Shown here in pieces: positions 1 through 9,075 of a stretch of 64,000 nucleotides of DNA (its first letter is position 1; each line of letters begins with the position of its first letter). The notes under the pieces are model-generated. The model searched no databases. It worked only from the letters and a program-made list of their open reading frames with translations, and was not told the DNA's origin. The translations under genes were made by a program, and so were the position numbers. This DNA comes from Streptomyces sp. DG2A-72 (lineage in GTDB: Bacteria > Actinomycetota > Actinomycetes > Streptomycetales > Streptomycetaceae), in assembly GCF_030499575.1 (NCBI RefSeq), contig NZ_JASTLC010000001.1, forward strand, positions 9,138,001 to 9,202,000, read 5' to 3'.

Positions 1-39
1 CAACGCACCCGCAGCTCCCCACGGCCCCCGACGGAGTCG

Positions 40-2421
40 TCAGCGCCGACCGTTTTTCGGATCGACCAGCCCCGCCCGGCGAAGAGCATCGGCCATCGCG
101 CTGTTGCCCGGCGGGGGCGTCTGGCGCGAGCCGCCACCGCCGCCTCCCCGGCCCTGGCGCTGCTGCGGAGGACGTCCGCCGCGCTGTCGCCGCTCGCCGC
201 CCTCGCCCTGCCCGCCGCCCTGCGGAGCCGCCGCCTCGTCGTCCAGCCGCAGCGTCAGGGAGATCCGCTTGCGCGGAATGTCGACGTCCAGGACCTTCAC
301 CTTGACGATGTCGCCGGGCTTGACCACATCCCGCGGATCCTTGACGAACGTCTTCGACATCGCGGACACATGCACCAGCCCGTCCTGGTGCACACCGACG
401 TCGACGAACGCCCCGAAGGCCGCCACGTTCGTCACGACCCCTTCGAGGACCATCCCCGAGGACAGGTCGGAGATCTTCTCGACGCCCTCCTTGAAGGTGG
501 CGGTCTTGAACGCGGGCCGCGGGTCGCGCCCCGGCTTCTCCAGCTCCTTGAGGATGTCGGTGACGGTCGGCAGACCGAAGGTCTCGTCGACGAACTCCTG
601 CGGCTTCAGCGACCGCAGCACAGCCGTGTTGCCGACGAGCGAGGCCACCTCCTGACCGGACGTCTTCACCATCCGCCGTACGACCGGATAGGCCTCGGGG
701 TGAACGCTCGACGCGTCCAACGGGTCGTCGCCGCCCCGGATCCGCAGGAAGCCCGCGCACTGCTCGTACGCCTTCGGACCGAGCCGCGCCACGCCCTTCA
801 GCTCGGACCTCGACTTGAACGGGCCGTTGGCGTCACGGTGCGACACGATGTTCTCGGCGAGCCCGGAAGAGATACCGGACACGCGTGCGAGGAGCGGCGC
901 GGAGGCCGTGTTGACGTCGACCCCGACGCCGTTGACGCAGTCCTCGACCACCGCGTCCAGCGAGCGCGACAGTTTCACCTCGGACAGGTCGTGCTGGTAC
1001 TGGCCGACACCGATCGACTTCGGATCGATCTTCACCAGCTCGGCCAGCGGGTCCTGGAGCCGGCGCGCGATCGACACCGCACCGCGCAGCGACACGTCCA
1101 TGTCCGGCAGCTCCTGCGAGGCGAAGGCGGAGGCCGAGTACACGGAGGCGCCCGCCTCGGACACCATCACCTTGGTGAGCTTCAACTCCGGGTGCTTGGT
1201 GATGAGTTCACCGGCGAGCTTGTCGGTCTCCCGGGACGCCGTGCCGTTGCCGATCGCGATCAGCTCGACCGCGTGCTCCTTCGCCAGCCGCGCCAGCTTG
1301 GCGATCGCCTCGTCCCACCGGTTCGCCGGGACGTGCGGGTGGATCACGTCGGTCGCCACGACCTTGCCCGTCGCGTCGACGACGGCGACCTTCACGCCCG
1401 TACGGAAGCCCGGGTCCAGCCCCAGCGTCGCGCGCGTGCCGGCCGGGGCGGCGAGCAGGAGGTCGCGCAGGTTGGCGGCGAACACGTTGACCGCCTCGTC
1501 CTCGGCGGCCGTACGCAGCCGAAGGCGCAGGTCGAGGCCGAGGTGGACGAGGATGCGGGTGCGCCAGGCCCAGCGGACCGTGTCCGTGAGCCACTTGTCG
1601 GCGGGACGGCCGCGATCGGTGACGCCGAATTTCGAGGCGACCATCCCCTCGTACGACGACGGCCCGTCCGTGGGCTCCTCCGGCTCCAGGACGAGGTCGA
1701 GGACCTCCTCCTTCTCGCCGCGCAGCATGGCGAGGATCCGGTGCGAGGGCAGTTCGGTGAACGGCTCGGCGAAGTCGAAGTAGTCGGAGAACTTGGCGCC
1801 CGCCTCCTCCTTGCCCTCCCGCACCTTGGCGGCCAGCCGTCCGCGCACCCACATGCGCTCGCGCAGCTCGCCGATCAGGTCGGCGTCCTCCGAGAACCGC
1901 TCGGTGAGGATCGCCCGCGCGCCGTCCAGGGCGGCCTGCGGATCGGCGACTCCCTTGTCCGCGTCGACGAACGCCGCCGCCGCGGCCAGCGGCTCGATCG
2001 TCGGATCGCCGAGCAGGCCCTCCGCGAGCGGCTCCAGACCGGCCTCACGCGCGATCTGCGCCTTCGTCCGCCGCTTCGGCTTGTAGGGCAGGTAGATGTC
2101 CTCGAGCCGCGCCTTGGTCTCGGCGCCGCGGATCTGTGCCTCCAACTCGTCGGTGAGCTTGCCCTGCTCGCGCACCGAGTCGAGGATCGCCGCCCGCCGC
2201 TCCTCCAGCTCCCGCAGATAGCGCAGCCGCTCCTCGAGCGTGCGCAGCTGCGCATCGTCGAGCATCTCGGTCGCTTCCTTGCGGTAGCGGGCGATGAAGG
2301 GCACCGTCGAACCGCCGTCGAGCAACTCCACGGCAGCCTTGACCTGCCGCTCCCGTACGCCGAGCTCCTCGGCGATCCTGCCTTCGATGGACCCTGCTTC
2401 GAGGGACCCGGGTGTCGTCAC
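40..2421 (-). CDS. tex: Tex-family transcription accessory protein (S1 RNA-binding)
   Basis: A 793-residue cytoplasmic nucleic-acid-binding protein of the Tex family, whose members bind RNA and are thought to assist transcription. Visible parts in order: a helical Tex N-terminal domain containing [14 protein letters not shown], a YqgF/RNase H-like domain opening with [18 protein letters not shown], helix-hairpin-helix motifs ([15 protein letters not shown]), and a C-terminal S1 domain ([19 protein letters not shown]). A Gly/Arg/Gln-rich tail follows. The length is normal for the family. I chose GTG at 2421 because GAAGG lies just upstream and the conserved sequence begins there; an ATG at 2499 would add 26 Cys/Arg-rich residues that do not look like Tex. 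The gene stands alone with its 3' end at the window edge. Confidence 0.93.
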   Translation of the reverse strand: MTTPGSLEAGSIEGRIAEELGVRERQVKAAVELLDGGSTVPFIARYRKEATEMLDDAQLRTLEERLRYLRELEERRAAILDSVREQGKLTDELEAQIRGAETKARLEDIYLPYKPKRRTKAQIAREAGLEPLAEGLLGDPTIEPLAAAAAFVDADKGVADPQAALDGARAILTERFSEDADLIGELRERMWVRGRLAAKVREGKEEAGAKFSDYFDFAEPFTELPSHRILAMLRGEKEEVLDLVLEPEEPTDGPSSYEGMVASKFGVTDRGRPADKWLTDTVRWAWRTRILVHLGLDLRLRLRTAAEDEAVNVFAANLRDLLLAAPAGTRATLGLDPGFRTGVKVAVVDATGKVVATDVIHPHVPANRWDEAIAKLARLAKEHAVELIAIGNGTASRETDKLAGELITKHPELKLTKVMVSEAGASVYSASAFASQELPDMDVSLRGAVSIARRLQDPLAELVKIDPKSIGVGQYQHDLSEVKLSRSLDAVVEDCVNGVGVDVNTASAPLLARVSGISSGLAENIVSHRDANGPFKSRSELKGVARLGPKAYEQCAGFLRIRGGDDPLDASSVHPEAYPVVRRMVKTSGQEVASLVGNTAVLRSLKPQEFVDETFGLPTVTDILKELEKPGRDPRPAFKTATFKEGVEKISDLSSGMVLEGVVTNVAAFGAFVDVGVHQDGLVHVSAMSKTFVKDPRDVVKPGDIVKVKVLDVDIPRKRISLTLRLDDEAAAPQGGGQGEGGERRQRGGRPPQQRQGRGGGGGGSRQTPPPGNSAMADALRRAGLVDPKNGRR

Positions 2422-2542
2422 GATCCCGTACCGCCTTCTCACTGAGGTTGCGCGGCAATTGTGGCAGGTGACACCGACAATCGGGGATCGGGTCGGCACC
2501 CCGGCCCTGTCGAGGCGGGCGCGAGGTCCTCAGCGGGCGACA

Positions 2543-2674
2543 TCAGACCCGGCGTCGCCGGGTACCGCCCGAGGCGCCGCCCAGGAGCCGGGCCAGCGCC
2601 CGGAAGGGCAGCGTCACCACGGTGGCGATCGCCCCACCGATCTGTCGCAACACGTCTGCAATCGCACGGAGCAT
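2543..2674 (-). CDS. Small basic hypothetical protein (43 aa)
   Basis: A very short gene upstream of tex on the same strand. The ATG at 2674 sits 6 nt after a strong AAAGGGG ribosome binding site, which decides the start; an in-frame ATG at 2680 touches the binding site and is unlikely. The product begins MLRAIADVLRQIGGAIATVV, continues LPFRALARLLGGASGG and ends in RRRRV: one amphipathic or membrane-associating helix followed by a basic tail. I recall similar short Streptomyces proteins with an LPFRALARL core but know no function for them. The good ribosome binding site and the non-random helix support it being real. Confidence 0.55.
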   Translation of the reverse strand: MLRAIADVLRQIGGAIATVVTLPFRALARLLGGASGGTRRRRV

Positions 2675-2756
2675 GAGCATCCCCTTTCTCTTCCGGCCCC
2701 GGTGGCCGGGAAAGACCGAGTACCTCGCCCAGGTCACACCATGCGCCGCGGCCGGC

Positions 2757-3626
2757 TCAGCCCTTGCCGAACAGATCCCCGGGGAACGCCCCGGCGGCGA
2801 CCACGGCGCGGGCGAACCCGGTTGCCAGCTCCGTCAGCCGCTCCACGCCCTCGGCTCCCAGGTGCTCGTAGGGCGCATGGTCCAGCCGGTCGGTCTCCTG
2901 CTCGATCTCCGCCCGGAGCGCGACGCCCTGCTCGGTCAGCTCGCCCGCCGCGTCCAGCAGCCCGCGCTCGCGCAGCCGTACCTTCGCCGCGTCCCACTCC
3001 TCCTGGCGCCAGCCACGCGTGCCGAACACCCACTTCGGCCTGAAGCCCTTGCCGGTCGCCGTGTGGGTCACCAGCGCCTCCAGACCGTCGAGCCCGGCCG
3101 ACACCAGCACGGCGAGATGCCCGTCGCCCCGGTGCTCGCGCAGCAGCGTCGCCGCGTGCCAGTACGCCAGATGCGGTTCCTCGGGCACCGGCAGGTCGGC
3201 ATGCGCGGCGTACAGCGGCCGGGCGCCGCGCGTACAGGCCTCGGCCGCCCGCAGCGCGAGACGCGCGGCCTCCGCCATCTCCGGCGAGGTCACCACCTGC
3301 TCACCCAGGAGGCGGCGCAGCGCGGAATCGACCCCACGCGCGCGTGCCGCCAGAACGGCGTCGGGTGAGGCGATCGACCACACCGCGGGCACATGCCGGG
3401 CCACCAGCTCGTACTTGTAGTTGTAGAACGCCGCCGCCACCGTCCCGGGCCCCACCGGACCCAGCGCGGCCGCCCGCACGGCGAAGTTGACGGCCCTCGG
3501 GTCCGTGACCCCGAGCGCGCCCAGCTCCTTGCCGACCTCGGGTGCGAAGTAGTGCGTGGAGTGCAGGGCGTTGAGCGCGTTGTGGCAGCGCCGACCGGCG
3601 CGCGGATCGATGGTGGCAGTAGTCAT
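2757..3626 (-). CDS. SCO6745-family protein (MarR-like HTH fold suspected)
   Basis: A 289-residue cytoplasmic protein resembling the Streptomyces SCO6745 family. The middle is helical and rich in Ala and Arg (FYNYKYELVARHVPAVWSIA, then HLAYWHAATLLREHRGDGH). A C-terminal segment (WDAAKVRLRERGLLDAAGEL followed by TEQGVALRAEIEQETDRL) has the helix spacing of a winged helix, as in MarR-type proteins. The start at ATG 3626 (MTTATIDPRAGRRCHNALNA) matches the family start as I remember it; longer readings back to 3728 add an unrelated basic segment. It is transcribed divergently from the GlxA-type regulator, and a TetR-like palindrome (3639-3652) lies just upstream. Biochemical role unknown. Confidence 0.72.
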   Translation of the reverse strand: MTTATIDPRAGRRCHNALNALHSTHYFAPEVGKELGALGVTDPRAVNFAVRAAALGPVGPGTVAAAFYNYKYELVARHVPAVWSIASPDAVLAARARGVDSALRRLLGEQVVTSPEMAEAARLALRAAEACTRGARPLYAAHADLPVPEEPHLAYWHAATLLREHRGDGHLAVLVSAGLDGLEALVTHTATGKGFRPKWVFGTRGWRQEEWDAAKVRLRERGLLDAAGELTEQGVALRAEIEQETDRLDHAPYEHLGAEGVERLTELATGFARAVVAAGAFPGDLFGKG

Positions 3627-3638
3627 GCCGCGAACATT

Positions 3639-3652
3639 ACTGACCGGTCGGT
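3639..3652. promoter_or_regulatory. Near-perfect palindrome, candidate TetR-type operator
   Basis: ACTGACCGGTCGGT is a 14-bp inverted repeat with one mismatched pair. It lies 13 bp upstream of the SCO6745-like start at 3626 and about 90 bp upstream of the divergent GlxA-type gene. Its size and GACCGGTC core resemble TetR-family operators. No TetR gene is adjacent, so any binding protein would act from elsewhere. Confidence 0.35.
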
Positions 3653-3739
3653 TCGTGCTCCACAGCCCCCTGATCCAGGGCAGGAAAGGTGGGGAACTCG
3701 TCATTGCGGCCATCCCCCGGCTCGCCAAGAATCGGAGGC

Positions 3740-4699
3740 ATGGCGCAGCGAACCGTTCTCGTCGTCCTCTTCGACGGCGTGCAGAGCCTCGATGTCATCG
3801 GCCCGGTGGAGGTCTTCGCGGGGGCCGAGAAACACACGCCGGGGACGTACCGCATCCGTACGGCCTCCCTGGACGGCTCCCCCGTGCGCACCTCCAGCGG
3901 CCTGACCCTCGTACCGGACGGGGCCCTGGACGCCGTACCCGACCCGCACACCCTCCTCGTCCCCGGCGGCCAGGGCACCCGCCGCCCAAACGCGCATCTC
4001 ACCGACTGGCTGCGCGACCACGGCCCGCGCGCCGAACGCCTGGTCTCCGTCTGCACCGGGGCGATCCTGCTCGCCGAGGCGGGCCTCCTGGACGGCCGCC
4101 GCGCCACGACCCACTGGGCGTACGCCGACAAGCTGGCCTGCGACCACCCGGCCGTGCGGGTCGACGCCGACCCCATCTACATCCGCGACGGGCAGGTCTC
4201 CACGTCGGCGGGCGTCACCTCGGGCATCGACCTCGCGCTCGCCCTGGTCGAGGAGGACCTGGGACGTGAGGTGGCCCTGACGATCGCCCGTCACCTGGTG
4301 GTCTTCCTGCGCCGCCCGGGAAACCAGGCCCAGTTCAGCGCCCAGCTCGCCGCCCAGACCGCACAGCGCGAACCGCTCCGCGAAGTCCAGCAGTGGATCA
4401 CCGAGCATCCGGACGCCGATCTGACCGTCGAGTCACTGGCCGCCCGTGCCCGCCTCTCGCCCCGCCACTTCGCCCGCGCCTTCCAGGCCGAGACCGGCAT
4501 GACCCCAGGCCGGTACGTCGACCGCGTGCGCCTCGAACACGCCCGCCGCCTGCTGGAGGACACGCGCGACGGCATCGAGGAGATCTCCCGCACCAGCGGC
4601 TACGGCACCCCCGAGGCCATGCGGCGCGCCTTCGTGAAGTCCCTGGGGACGGCCCCGGCCGAATACCGCCGCCGCTTCCGCCCCGCCCCCGCCCCTTGA
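3740..4699 (+). CDS. GlxA-family transcriptional regulator (DJ-1/PfpI + AraC HTH)
   Basis: A 319-residue two-domain regulator. Residues about 5-165 form a DJ-1/PfpI (class I amidotransferase-like) domain: TVLVVLFDGVQSLDVIGPVE, LLVPGG and the nucleophile-elbow motif SVCTGAILLAEAGLL. Residues about 215-310 form an AraC-type double helix-turn-helix (LTVESLAARARLSPRHFARA, then GTAPAEYRRRF). Known relatives use the amidotransferase domain as a sensor. The ATG at 3740 gives the usual family start MAQRTVLVV, but GGAGG is only 1 nt away; a GTG at 3689 is the alternative. It is followed 21 bp later by a stand-alone DJ-1/PfpI protein, which it probably controls. Confidence 0.88.
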   Translation: MAQRTVLVVLFDGVQSLDVIGPVEVFAGAEKHTPGTYRIRTASLDGSPVRTSSGLTLVPDGALDAVPDPHTLLVPGGQGTRRPNAHLTDWLRDHGPRAERLVSVCTGAILLAEAGLLDGRRATTHWAYADKLACDHPAVRVDADPIYIRDGQVSTSAGVTSGIDLALALVEEDLGREVALTIARHLVVFLRRPGNQAQFSAQLAAQTAQREPLREVQQWITEHPDADLTVESLAARARLSPRHFARAFQAETGMTPGRYVDRVRLEHARRLLEDTRDGIEEISRTSGYGTPEAMRRAFVKSLGTAPAEYRRRFRPAPAP

Positions 4700-4720
4700 A
4701 CGCCCGCCGAAAGGAAACCG

Positions 4721-5356
4721 ATGCAGATCGCCCTGGTCGTGTTCGACCGGTTCACCGCCCTCGACGCCGTCGGCCCCTACGAGATCCTGTCCCGCACGCC
4801 GGACGCGGAGACCGTCTTCGTCGCCAAGGAGGCCGGGCCCGTCCGCTCGGACAACGGAGCCCTCGCGCTCAGCGCCGACCAGGCGCTGGCCGAGGTGCCC
4901 AGTCCCGACATCGTGGTGGTGGCCGGCGGTCCCGGCCAGAGCGCGCTGATGGAGGACAAGCAACTGCTGGACTGGCTGCGCGCGGTCGATGCCACCAGCA
5001 CCTGGACCACCTCCGTGTGCACGGGCTCCCTGCTGCTCGCCGCCGCCGGACTCCTCCGGGGCCGCCGGGCGACCTCGCACTGGCTGGCTCTGGAGCAGCT
5101 GAAGCGGTTCGGCGCCGAACCGACGGGGGAGCGGGTCGTCCTGGACGGCAAGTACGTCACCGCGGCCGGCGTCTCGTCCGGCATCGACATGGCGCTCACC
5201 CTGCTCGGGCGCATCGCAGGTGACGACCACGCCCAAGCCGTACAACTGGCCACGGAGTACGACCCTCAGCCGCCCTACGACGCCGGGTCACCGCAGAAGG
5301 CGCCCGCGCACATCGTCGACGCCCTCCGCTCGCGCAGCCGGTTCATCGTGACGTAG
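4721..5356 (+). CDS. DJ-1/PfpI family protein (isonitrile hydratase-like)
   Basis: A 211-residue single-domain DJ-1/PfpI protein with MQIALVVFDRFTALDAVGPY at the N-terminus, the IVVVAGGPGQSALM loop and a nucleophile elbow SVCTGSLLLAAAGLL whose Cys would be catalytic. The GRRATSHWLALEQLKRFGA and TAAGVSSGIDMALTL segments are typical of the subgroup that includes isonitrile hydratase (InhA). The substrate cannot be told from sequence. GAAAGGAAAC precedes the ATG. It lies 21 bp after the GlxA-type regulator, probably in one transcript, and its 3' end overlaps the convergent enoyl-CoA hydratase gene by 14 bp. Confidence 0.85.
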   Translation: MQIALVVFDRFTALDAVGPYEILSRTPDAETVFVAKEAGPVRSDNGALALSADQALAEVPSPDIVVVAGGPGQSALMEDKQLLDWLRAVDATSTWTTSVCTGSLLLAAAGLLRGRRATSHWLALEQLKRFGAEPTGERVVLDGKYVTAAGVSSGIDMALTLLGRIAGDDHAQAVQLATEYDPQPPYDAGSPQKAPAHIVDALRSRSRFIVT

Positions 5357-6092
5357 TCCAGGTGAAGCGCGGCGGCCTGCGCTCCAGGAACGCGGCGACG
5401 CCCTCCGCGGTGTTGCCGCTGCCGCGCGCCTGCTCGGCCCAGTGGGTGTCCCGGTCGGTGCGCCCGTTCGCGAACTCCTTCGCCGCGGCCTGCGTCAGCT
5501 GGGAGCGGGAGACCAGGATCCGGGCGAACTCCGCGACCCGCTTGTCGAGTCCGCCCTCGGGCAGCACCTCGTCGACCAGACCGGTGCGCAGCGCCCGCTC
5601 CGCGTCGATCAACTCGCCCGAGAACAGCAGGTACTTGGCCGTCGCCGGACCCACCAGCGACACCAACCTCCGGGTGGAGGACGCCGGATACACGATCCCC
5701 AGCTTCGCCGGCGTCACCCCGAACAGCGCGCCCTCCTCGGCGAACCGCAGATCACAGGCCGCCGCGAGCTGCGAGCCACCACCCACACAGTGCCCGCGAA
5801 CCGCCGCCAGCGTCGGCTTCGGAAACGCGGCAAGCGCCTCCTCCGCGCCCACCGCGAGCCCCTGCGCCTCGTCCGGCGACCCCCGGAGCGTGGAGATGTC
5901 GGCGCCCGCACAGAACGTCCCGCCCTCACCGGTCAGCACCAGGGCCCGTACGTCCGGGTCGGCGGCCAGCCGGTCGAGCAGCGGCGGCAGCGACCGCCAC
6001 ATGTCGGCGGTCATGGCGTTGCGCTTGGCCGGATGACGGATGACGACGGTGGCCACCGAGTCGGTGACACCGTGCAGCAGCTGCGGCTCCAT
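5343..6092 (-). CDS. Enoyl-CoA hydratase/isomerase family protein
   Basis: A 249-residue crotonase-fold enzyme acting on acyl-CoA substrates in the cytoplasm. Visible signatures: HPAKRNAMTADMWRSL near the N-terminus, the CoA/oxyanion-hole segment GTFCAGADISTL, and VRGHCVGGGSQLAAACDLRF followed by FGVTPAKLGIVYP. The C-terminal helices contain FANGRTDRDTHWAEQARGS. The Glu pair of classical hydratases is not clearly conserved, so isomerase or other crotonase activity is possible. The start at ATG 6092 gives MEPQLLHGVTDSVATVVIRH; the longer frame to 6191 adds unrelated Cys-rich sequence. It is convergent with the DJ-1/PfpI gene. Confidence 0.87.
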   Translation of the reverse strand: MEPQLLHGVTDSVATVVIRHPAKRNAMTADMWRSLPPLLDRLAADPDVRALVLTGEGGTFCAGADISTLRGSPDEAQGLAVGAEEALAAFPKPTLAAVRGHCVGGGSQLAAACDLRFAEEGALFGVTPAKLGIVYPASSTRRLVSLVGPATAKYLLFSGELIDAERALRTGLVDEVLPEGGLDKRVAEFARILVSRSQLTQAAAKEFANGRTDRDTHWAEQARGSGNTAEGVAAFLERRPPRFTWTTSR

Positions 6093-6288
6093 GCGCCGGA
6101 TGCTATCCGCCCCCGCCGAACTCCGACTCAAACCCGTACAACCCGAATAGTTCGTGAAGTCCGCACAAGAGGGACAGGAGCAGTCCCACAACTGACCGTG
6201 TCATACGCCAACGATCAGAACCGCTCGATACCAGCTGACTTCTGTTCAGTCCTCCGGGCCGCAGCGACCGGGTGCCAACACTCGAGGT

Positions 6289-6834
6289 GTGGTGACAATC
6301 GAGCGCAAGGGTGGCGACCGGACCATGGAGAATCACGGGCGTGGGCCCGGCCCACGCCCAGACGGCGGCACGGAGGGACCCTTCGGCAGCCCGCCACCCG
6401 ATCCGCTGCCGTACGAGGGGGTCTGGCGGTTCACCGCACCGGCTGTCGACGTGTCGGTCCCGCAGGCCCGGCACGCCGTGCGGGACCTGCTGTTCCGTCA
6501 GGGCGTGCCGGTCTCGGACGACCTGGTCCAGGGCCTGCTGCTGATCGTCTCGGAGCTGGTCACGAACGCCGTCCGGCATGCGGCGCTGCTGTCGCCGATG
6601 CTCGCCGTGGAGGTCGCCGTGGGCGCCGAGTGGGTGCGGGTGTCGGTGGAGGACAGCCACCCCTACCGCCCCACCGCCCTGGAGGCCGACCACGGCCAGA
6701 CCGGCGGCCGGGGGCTGCTGCTGGTGCGCGAGATCGCCCGGGAGGCGGGCGGGGTGTGCGACGTCGAGCACACCGCGAGCGGCGGCAAGGTGATCTGGGC
6801 CGCCCTGCCGCTCACCCCCGTGCGCGCGCTGTAA
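6289..6834 (+). CDS. HATPase_c ATP-binding protein (anti-sigma-kinase-like)
   Basis: A 181-residue protein with a Gly/Pro-rich N-terminal tail and a GHKL/HATPase_c domain of the anti-sigma-factor kinase type that is abundant in Streptomyces. The N box is LLLIVSELVTNAVRHA, the acidic box VSVEDSHPY and the glycine box GGRGLLLVREIAREAG. These single-domain ATPases usually bind or phosphorylate anti-anti-sigma factors; none is adjacent here. The start is GTG at 6289 or the next codon (GTG 6292); an ATG at 6325 is possible because the first residues are not conserved. It is convergent with idi, with only 6 bp between the stops. Confidence 0.85.
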   Translation: MVTIERKGGDRTMENHGRGPGPRPDGGTEGPFGSPPPDPLPYEGVWRFTAPAVDVSVPQARHAVRDLLFRQGVPVSDDLVQGLLLIVSELVTNAVRHAALLSPMLAVEVAVGAEWVRVSVEDSHPYRPTALEADHGQTGGRGLLLVREIAREAGGVCDVEHTASGGKVIWAALPLTPVRAL

Positions 6835-6840
6835 TCCCGC

Positions 6841-7434
6841 TCACCAGCCGGCCGACGGGCCCGTCAGCTCCCTGACCGCGGGACGTGCCGCGTCCAGCAC
6901 GGTCATGAACCAGGAGGAGAACACGTCCTTCGCGTGCCGCTCCGCCAGCTCGGCGGGGGTCACGAAGGCCGTCGCGCCGACCTCCCCCGGGTCGGGCCGC
7001 AGCGGCGCCTGCACCATGCCGACGAAGAGGTGGTTGTACTCCTGCTCCACCAGGCCCGACGCCGGGTCCGGGTGGTTGTAGCGGACCGTGCCCGCCTCGG
7101 CGAGCAGCGAGGGCGAGGCGCCCAGCTCCTCGTACGTCCGCCGGGCCGCCGCCGCGAAGGGGGCCTCGCCCGGGTAGGGGTGGCCGCAGCAGGTGTTGGA
7201 CCACACGCCGGGGGAGTGGTACTTGCCCAGCGCCCGCTGCTGGAGCAGCAGCCGGCCGTGGTCGTCGAAGAGGAACACGGAGAAGGCGCGGTGCAGCTGC
7301 CCCGGCGGCTGATGGGCGGCGAGCTTCTCCGCGGTGCCGATCGTCACGCCCTTCTCGTCGACCAGTTCCAGCAAGATCGCGTCCGCGGTGCCGTTCGACG
7401 AGCTGTGCGTCGCGGTGGCAGGTGTGATCGGCAT
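6841..7434 (-). CDS. idi: Isopentenyl-diphosphate delta-isomerase, type I
   Basis: Interconverts isopentenyl and dimethylallyl diphosphate. The 197-residue product has the Nudix-fold type I signatures: the active-site Cys in WSNTCCGHPYPGE, the metal-binding Nudix segment AAARRTYEELGA and the catalytic Glu region GLVEQEYNHLFVG. The ATG at 7434 is favoured because GAAGG lies 6 nt upstream; earlier in-frame ATGs at 7440 and beyond lie in or before this site. It is not in the hopanoid operon but lies about 9 kb from it and would balance the precursor pool made by the IspG and Dxs encoded there. Confidence 0.95.
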   Translation of the reverse strand: MPITPATATHSSSNGTADAILLELVDEKGVTIGTAEKLAAHQPPGQLHRAFSVFLFDDHGRLLLQQRALGKYHSPGVWSNTCCGHPYPGEAPFAAAARRTYEELGASPSLLAEAGTVRYNHPDPASGLVEQEYNHLFVGMVQAPLRPDPGEVGATAFVTPAELAERHAKDVFSSWFMTVLDAARPAVRELTGPSAGW

Positions 7435-7642
7435 ACCCATCCTTCGCATCGGTCTTCGCGCCCCAAGTGTGCCGTACGAATCCGGCACTCCCGGCACTTC
7501 GCAGTACGCCCGCATGTCCGCGCCGGGCGCGGGCCGCGGCCGTCGCCGGCCGGAGTCCGGGAGAGGGGCCCGGTTGTTGATCGTGCCCGGTGTCCCGAGC
7601 GGAGAACCGTCCCGGTGGGGCTGTGAGAGGGAGGACGCAACC

Positions 7643-7728
7643 GCGCGCCGGACCGATGCGCTCCATGTGCGCCGGTTGCAAATGCGCTGCACGCGCGCCG
7701 GTTGCGGATGTGCTGCACGCGCGCCGGT
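7643..7728. repeat. About 3.3 tandem copies of a 26-bp repeat
   Basis: Two clear 26-bp copies (7669-7694 and 7695-7720) share GCGCCGGTTGC and CTGCACGC. A degenerate copy precedes them from about 7643, and a partial GCGCCGGT follows at 7721. The array ends at the stop codon of the CDF transporter gene (7730) and fills part of the roughly 295-bp gap upstream of idi; nothing else is recognisable in that gap. Confidence 0.7.
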
Positions 7729-7729
7729 C

Positions 7730-8668
7730 TCAGTGGCAGAGTCGTGCCTCGTGCTCCGCGTGCCCGCGGGGCTCCAGCTGGAAGGTGCAGTGCTCGACGT
7801 CGAAGTGGTCGCCGAGGCAGCCCTGGAGCTCGTGCAGCATCTTCTCGTGGCCGATCGCGCTCAACACCTCGGAGCGCACGACGACGTGCACGGACAGGAC
7901 CGGCATGCCGGAGGTGATCGTCCAGGCGTGCAGGTCGTGGACGTCCTGGACGCCGTCGAGGGCCAGTATGTGCGCCCGTACCTCCGCCATGTCGACGTCC
8001 TTGGGGGCCGACTCCAGCAGGACGTCGAGGGTCTCGCGCAGCAGCTTCATGGTACGGGGCACGATCATCAGGCCGATGACCAGCGAGGCGATCGGGTCGG
8101 CGGCCTGCCAGCCCGTGGTGAGGATCACGGCCGCGGAGATCAGCACCGCGACCGAGCCCAGCGCGTCCGCCGCCACCTCCAGGAACGCGCCGCGCACGTT
8201 CAGGCTCTCCTTCTGCCCGCGCATCAGCAGCGTCAGCGACACCAGGTTCGCGACCAGACCGATCAGACCGAACACGATCATCGGGCCGCCCTCGGTGCCG
8301 GCCGGCGTGAAGAACCGCTGGATCGCCTCGAACAGGACATAGCCGCCGACCCCGAGCAGCAGCAGACAGTTGGCGAGGGCGGCGAGGATCTCGGCGCGGG
8401 CGTACCCGAAGGTGCGGTTGCCGGTGGCCGGGCGGCCCGAGAAGTGGATCGCGAGGAGGGCCATGCCGAGGCCCAGCGCATCCGTCGCCATGTGCGCCGC
8501 GTCCGCGACGAGGGCGAGCGAATCGGCGACGACGCCGCCGACGATCTCGACCACCATGACGCCGAGCGTGATCGACAGCGCGACGCGCAGCCTGCCGCGG
8601 TACGCAGCTGTCGCCGTACCGCCGGCGGGTGCGCCGTGCGCATGCCCGTGATCGTGCCCAGCCCCCAT
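7730..8668 (-). CDS. Cation diffusion facilitator family metal exporter (CzcD-like)
   Basis: A 312-residue integral membrane antiporter that exports divalent metals, probably zinc, cadmium or cobalt. The N-terminus is His-rich (HDHGHAHG). Six hydrophobic segments follow, with the metal-site motifs DAAHMATDALG in helix 2 and EVAADALGSVAV in helix 5. A cytoplasmic C-terminal domain (DGVQDVHDLHAWTITSGMPV) ends with His and Cys residues (HFDVEHC, HAEHEARLCH). AGGAGGG lies about 9 nt before the ATG. Upstream, a hairpin-forming inverted repeat (8762-8790) could be an operator. Confidence 0.92.
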   Translation of the reverse strand: MGAGHDHGHAHGAPAGGTATAAYRGRLRVALSITLGVMVVEIVGGVVADSLALVADAAHMATDALGLGMALLAIHFSGRPATGNRTFGYARAEILAALANCLLLLGVGGYVLFEAIQRFFTPAGTEGGPMIVFGLIGLVANLVSLTLLMRGQKESLNVRGAFLEVAADALGSVAVLISAAVILTTGWQAADPIASLVIGLMIVPRTMKLLRETLDVLLESAPKDVDMAEVRAHILALDGVQDVHDLHAWTITSGMPVLSVHVVVRSEVLSAIGHEKMLHELQGCLGDHFDVEHCTFQLEPRGHAEHEARLCH

Positions 8669-9075
8669 GGCGGCAGCCCTCCTGTGTTCCGTCCGGGATC
8701 ACAGTGAACTACGGGCGGGGGGTATCGGGCAACGCGGCACTGAACACCGTTGTCATATGCCCTGACCTGCGCAAACGAAGTGCAGGTCAGTAGGCCGGCG
8801 ATCGGTCTGAGCCTTGCGTGGCCGTGCGCCGTTCCCTGTCGCGAATATCCGTTCTGCGACCGCGATTTTGTGTGCAGGGCAGGCGATCCCTGATGATGAT
8901 CACGGCAAAGGCGAGGGCAGATCGTGTCGACCGGACCATGAACGATCGGTGAACACGAACTTCCCATCATCCGATAGCCTCTGCCGACATGCCGCCCGCC
9001 TGGTGCATCCAAGGGGCGCCCCCACCACGTACATGACCGGCGCGGAGCGTCGGCATTCCCAGGGAGTGAGTTCGG
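8669..9075. other. Divergent intergenic region (407 bp)
   Basis: Non-coding gap between the CDF exporter and the envelope-glycoconjugate operon. It holds the inverted repeat at 8762-8790 and, near 8950-8980, a weak TGAACA...TAGCCT pair that might be a promoter for the rightward operon, although the spacing is long. I see no other gene or repeat. Confidence 0.4.
8762..8790. promoter_or_regulatory. Perfect 9-bp inverted repeat, candidate operator
   Basis: CTGACCTGC at 8762-8770 is repeated inverted as GCAGGTCAG at 8782-8790 around an 11-nt spacer. It lies between two divergent promoter regions rather than after a gene, so a protein-binding site is more likely than a terminator. Metal-dependent control of the exporter is an inference from position only. 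Confidence 0.4.

Noticed and set aside
370..2445. A 691-codon frame antisense to tex
   Set aside because: It is the opposite strand of a conserved gene, with no family resemblance or ribosome binding site; high-GC codon bias explains it.
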